From assembly GCA_019694675.1 (NCBI GenBank), contig JAIBBK010000082.1, positions 1-63,716 on the forward strand: 63,716 nt of DNA, written 5' to 3'. The stretch is from Ignavibacteria bacterium (lineage in GTDB: Bacteria; Bacteroidota; Ignavibacteria; Tepidaquicellales; Tepidaquicellaceae). Below are positions 63,507-63,716 of the stretch, one piece after another; positions within the stretch are counted from its first letter, which is position 1; each line of letters starts with the position of its first letter. The notes beneath the pieces were generated by a model, which saw only the letters and a list, made by a program, of their open reading frames with translations, was not told the origin of the DNA and did no database searches. A program made the translations under genes and the position numbers.

Positions 63507-63716
63507 TTATTTGATAAGAAGCATTTTCTTAATGTCGGTGAATCCGTTTGCATCGATCCTGTAGTAATATGCACCGGTCGGGAGGTTCGCGGCATTGAAC
63601 TGAACTGAATGACTTCCCTTTTGTACGTATCCGTTTATCAGTTCTGCCACAAGCTTGCCTGCGATGTCATAAACCTTGATAGCAACATTTCCGTCCTGAG
63701 GCAAACTGAATCTTAT
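63507..63716 (-). CDS. C-terminal end of a T9SS cargo protein (5' part beyond the window)
   Basis: The frame stays open to the window edge, so only the last 69 or so residues are seen. They form a T9SS sorting domain: IRFSLPQDGNVAIKVYDIAG, then KLVAELINGYVQKGSHSVQF and AYYYRIDANGFTDIKKMLLIK. The body of the protein is not visible, so its function cannot be told. It is transcribed leftward toward the LamG gene. Confidence 0.85.
   Translation of the reverse strand: MRFSLPQDGNVAIKVYDIAGKLVAELINGYVQKGSHSVQFNAANLPTGAYYYRIDANGFTDIKKMLLIK

Overview
The window reads as a chromosomal segment of a free-living bacterium of the Bacteroidota/Chlorobi assemblage, most likely an Ignavibacteria-like lineage (inference). 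Supporting signs are: several secreted proteins ending in a type IX secretion (T9SS) sorting domain with the PNPFNP signature; candidate promoters of the Bacteroidetes type (TAnnTTTG with a T-rich -33 element); frequent TTG/GTG starts with weak Shine-Dalgarno sequences; and a PorZ-like protein. No tRNA, rRNA, CRISPR array, transposase or integrase was seen, and the content looks like ordinary chromosome with some lineage-specific islands.

Layout. 1-4700 (+): ribF 3' end, rpsO, pnp and a STAS protein, a terminator, then a Rieske protein and queG. 4700-9400: two T9SS cargo proteins, a Lys/Ala-repeat histone-like gene (-) with an AT-rich upstream region holding a parS-like 16-mer, and a small exported protein. 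9400-13400 (-): an FMN alpha-hydroxyacid oxidase and pyruvate phosphate dikinase. 13600-23700 (+): an MFS exporter, a cyclase-family hydrolase (possible kynurenine formamidase), a tandem pair of divergent proteasome-like proteins, kynureninase, kynurenine 3-monooxygenase, an unknown 413-aa protein, obgE and surE. 23700-30030 (-): NAT, aquaporin, an S41-type peptidase, a SulP transporter and a mitochondrial-type citrate synthase. 30300-33650 (+): an MBL-fold hydrolase, parA, parB, ridA and an SRPBCC protein; rpsT (-) follows. 34100-45760 (mostly +): icd, DUF4920, Nudix, ruvB, a rhodanese/MauE/DUF1573 cassette, a metzincin protease, a lipoprotein, a PorZ-like protein and a HisA homologue. 45800-49470 (-): a PQQ-type sugar dehydrogenase, hutI and an ABC ATPase. 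49700-50680 (+): a YdcF-type protein. 50700-60770 (-): a complete kdp potassium-uptake locus with its two-component genes. 60900-63716 (-): a LamG/P-domain/dockerin protein and the 3' end of another T9SS cargo gene.

Two systems stand out. The first is the pair at 15853-17938: paralogues with the primary-structure landmarks of 20S-proteasome/HslV-type Ntn hydrolases. The second copy keeps Thr1, an Asp and a Lys in the expected positions, while the first copy has Ala and Asn in place of the Thr and Lys, which suggests an inactive/active pair. The second is the kdp locus, where the usual OmpR-type KdpE is replaced by an NtrC-family sigma-54 activator. A near-perfect sigma-54 promoter and two tandem TTCC-N7-GGAA dyads lie upstream of two unannotated tiny membrane ORFs (one is kdpF), followed by kdpA, kdpB, kdpC, a porin, a KdpD N-terminal protein and a separate histidine kinase.

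All identifications come from reading sequence motifs; no database search was run.
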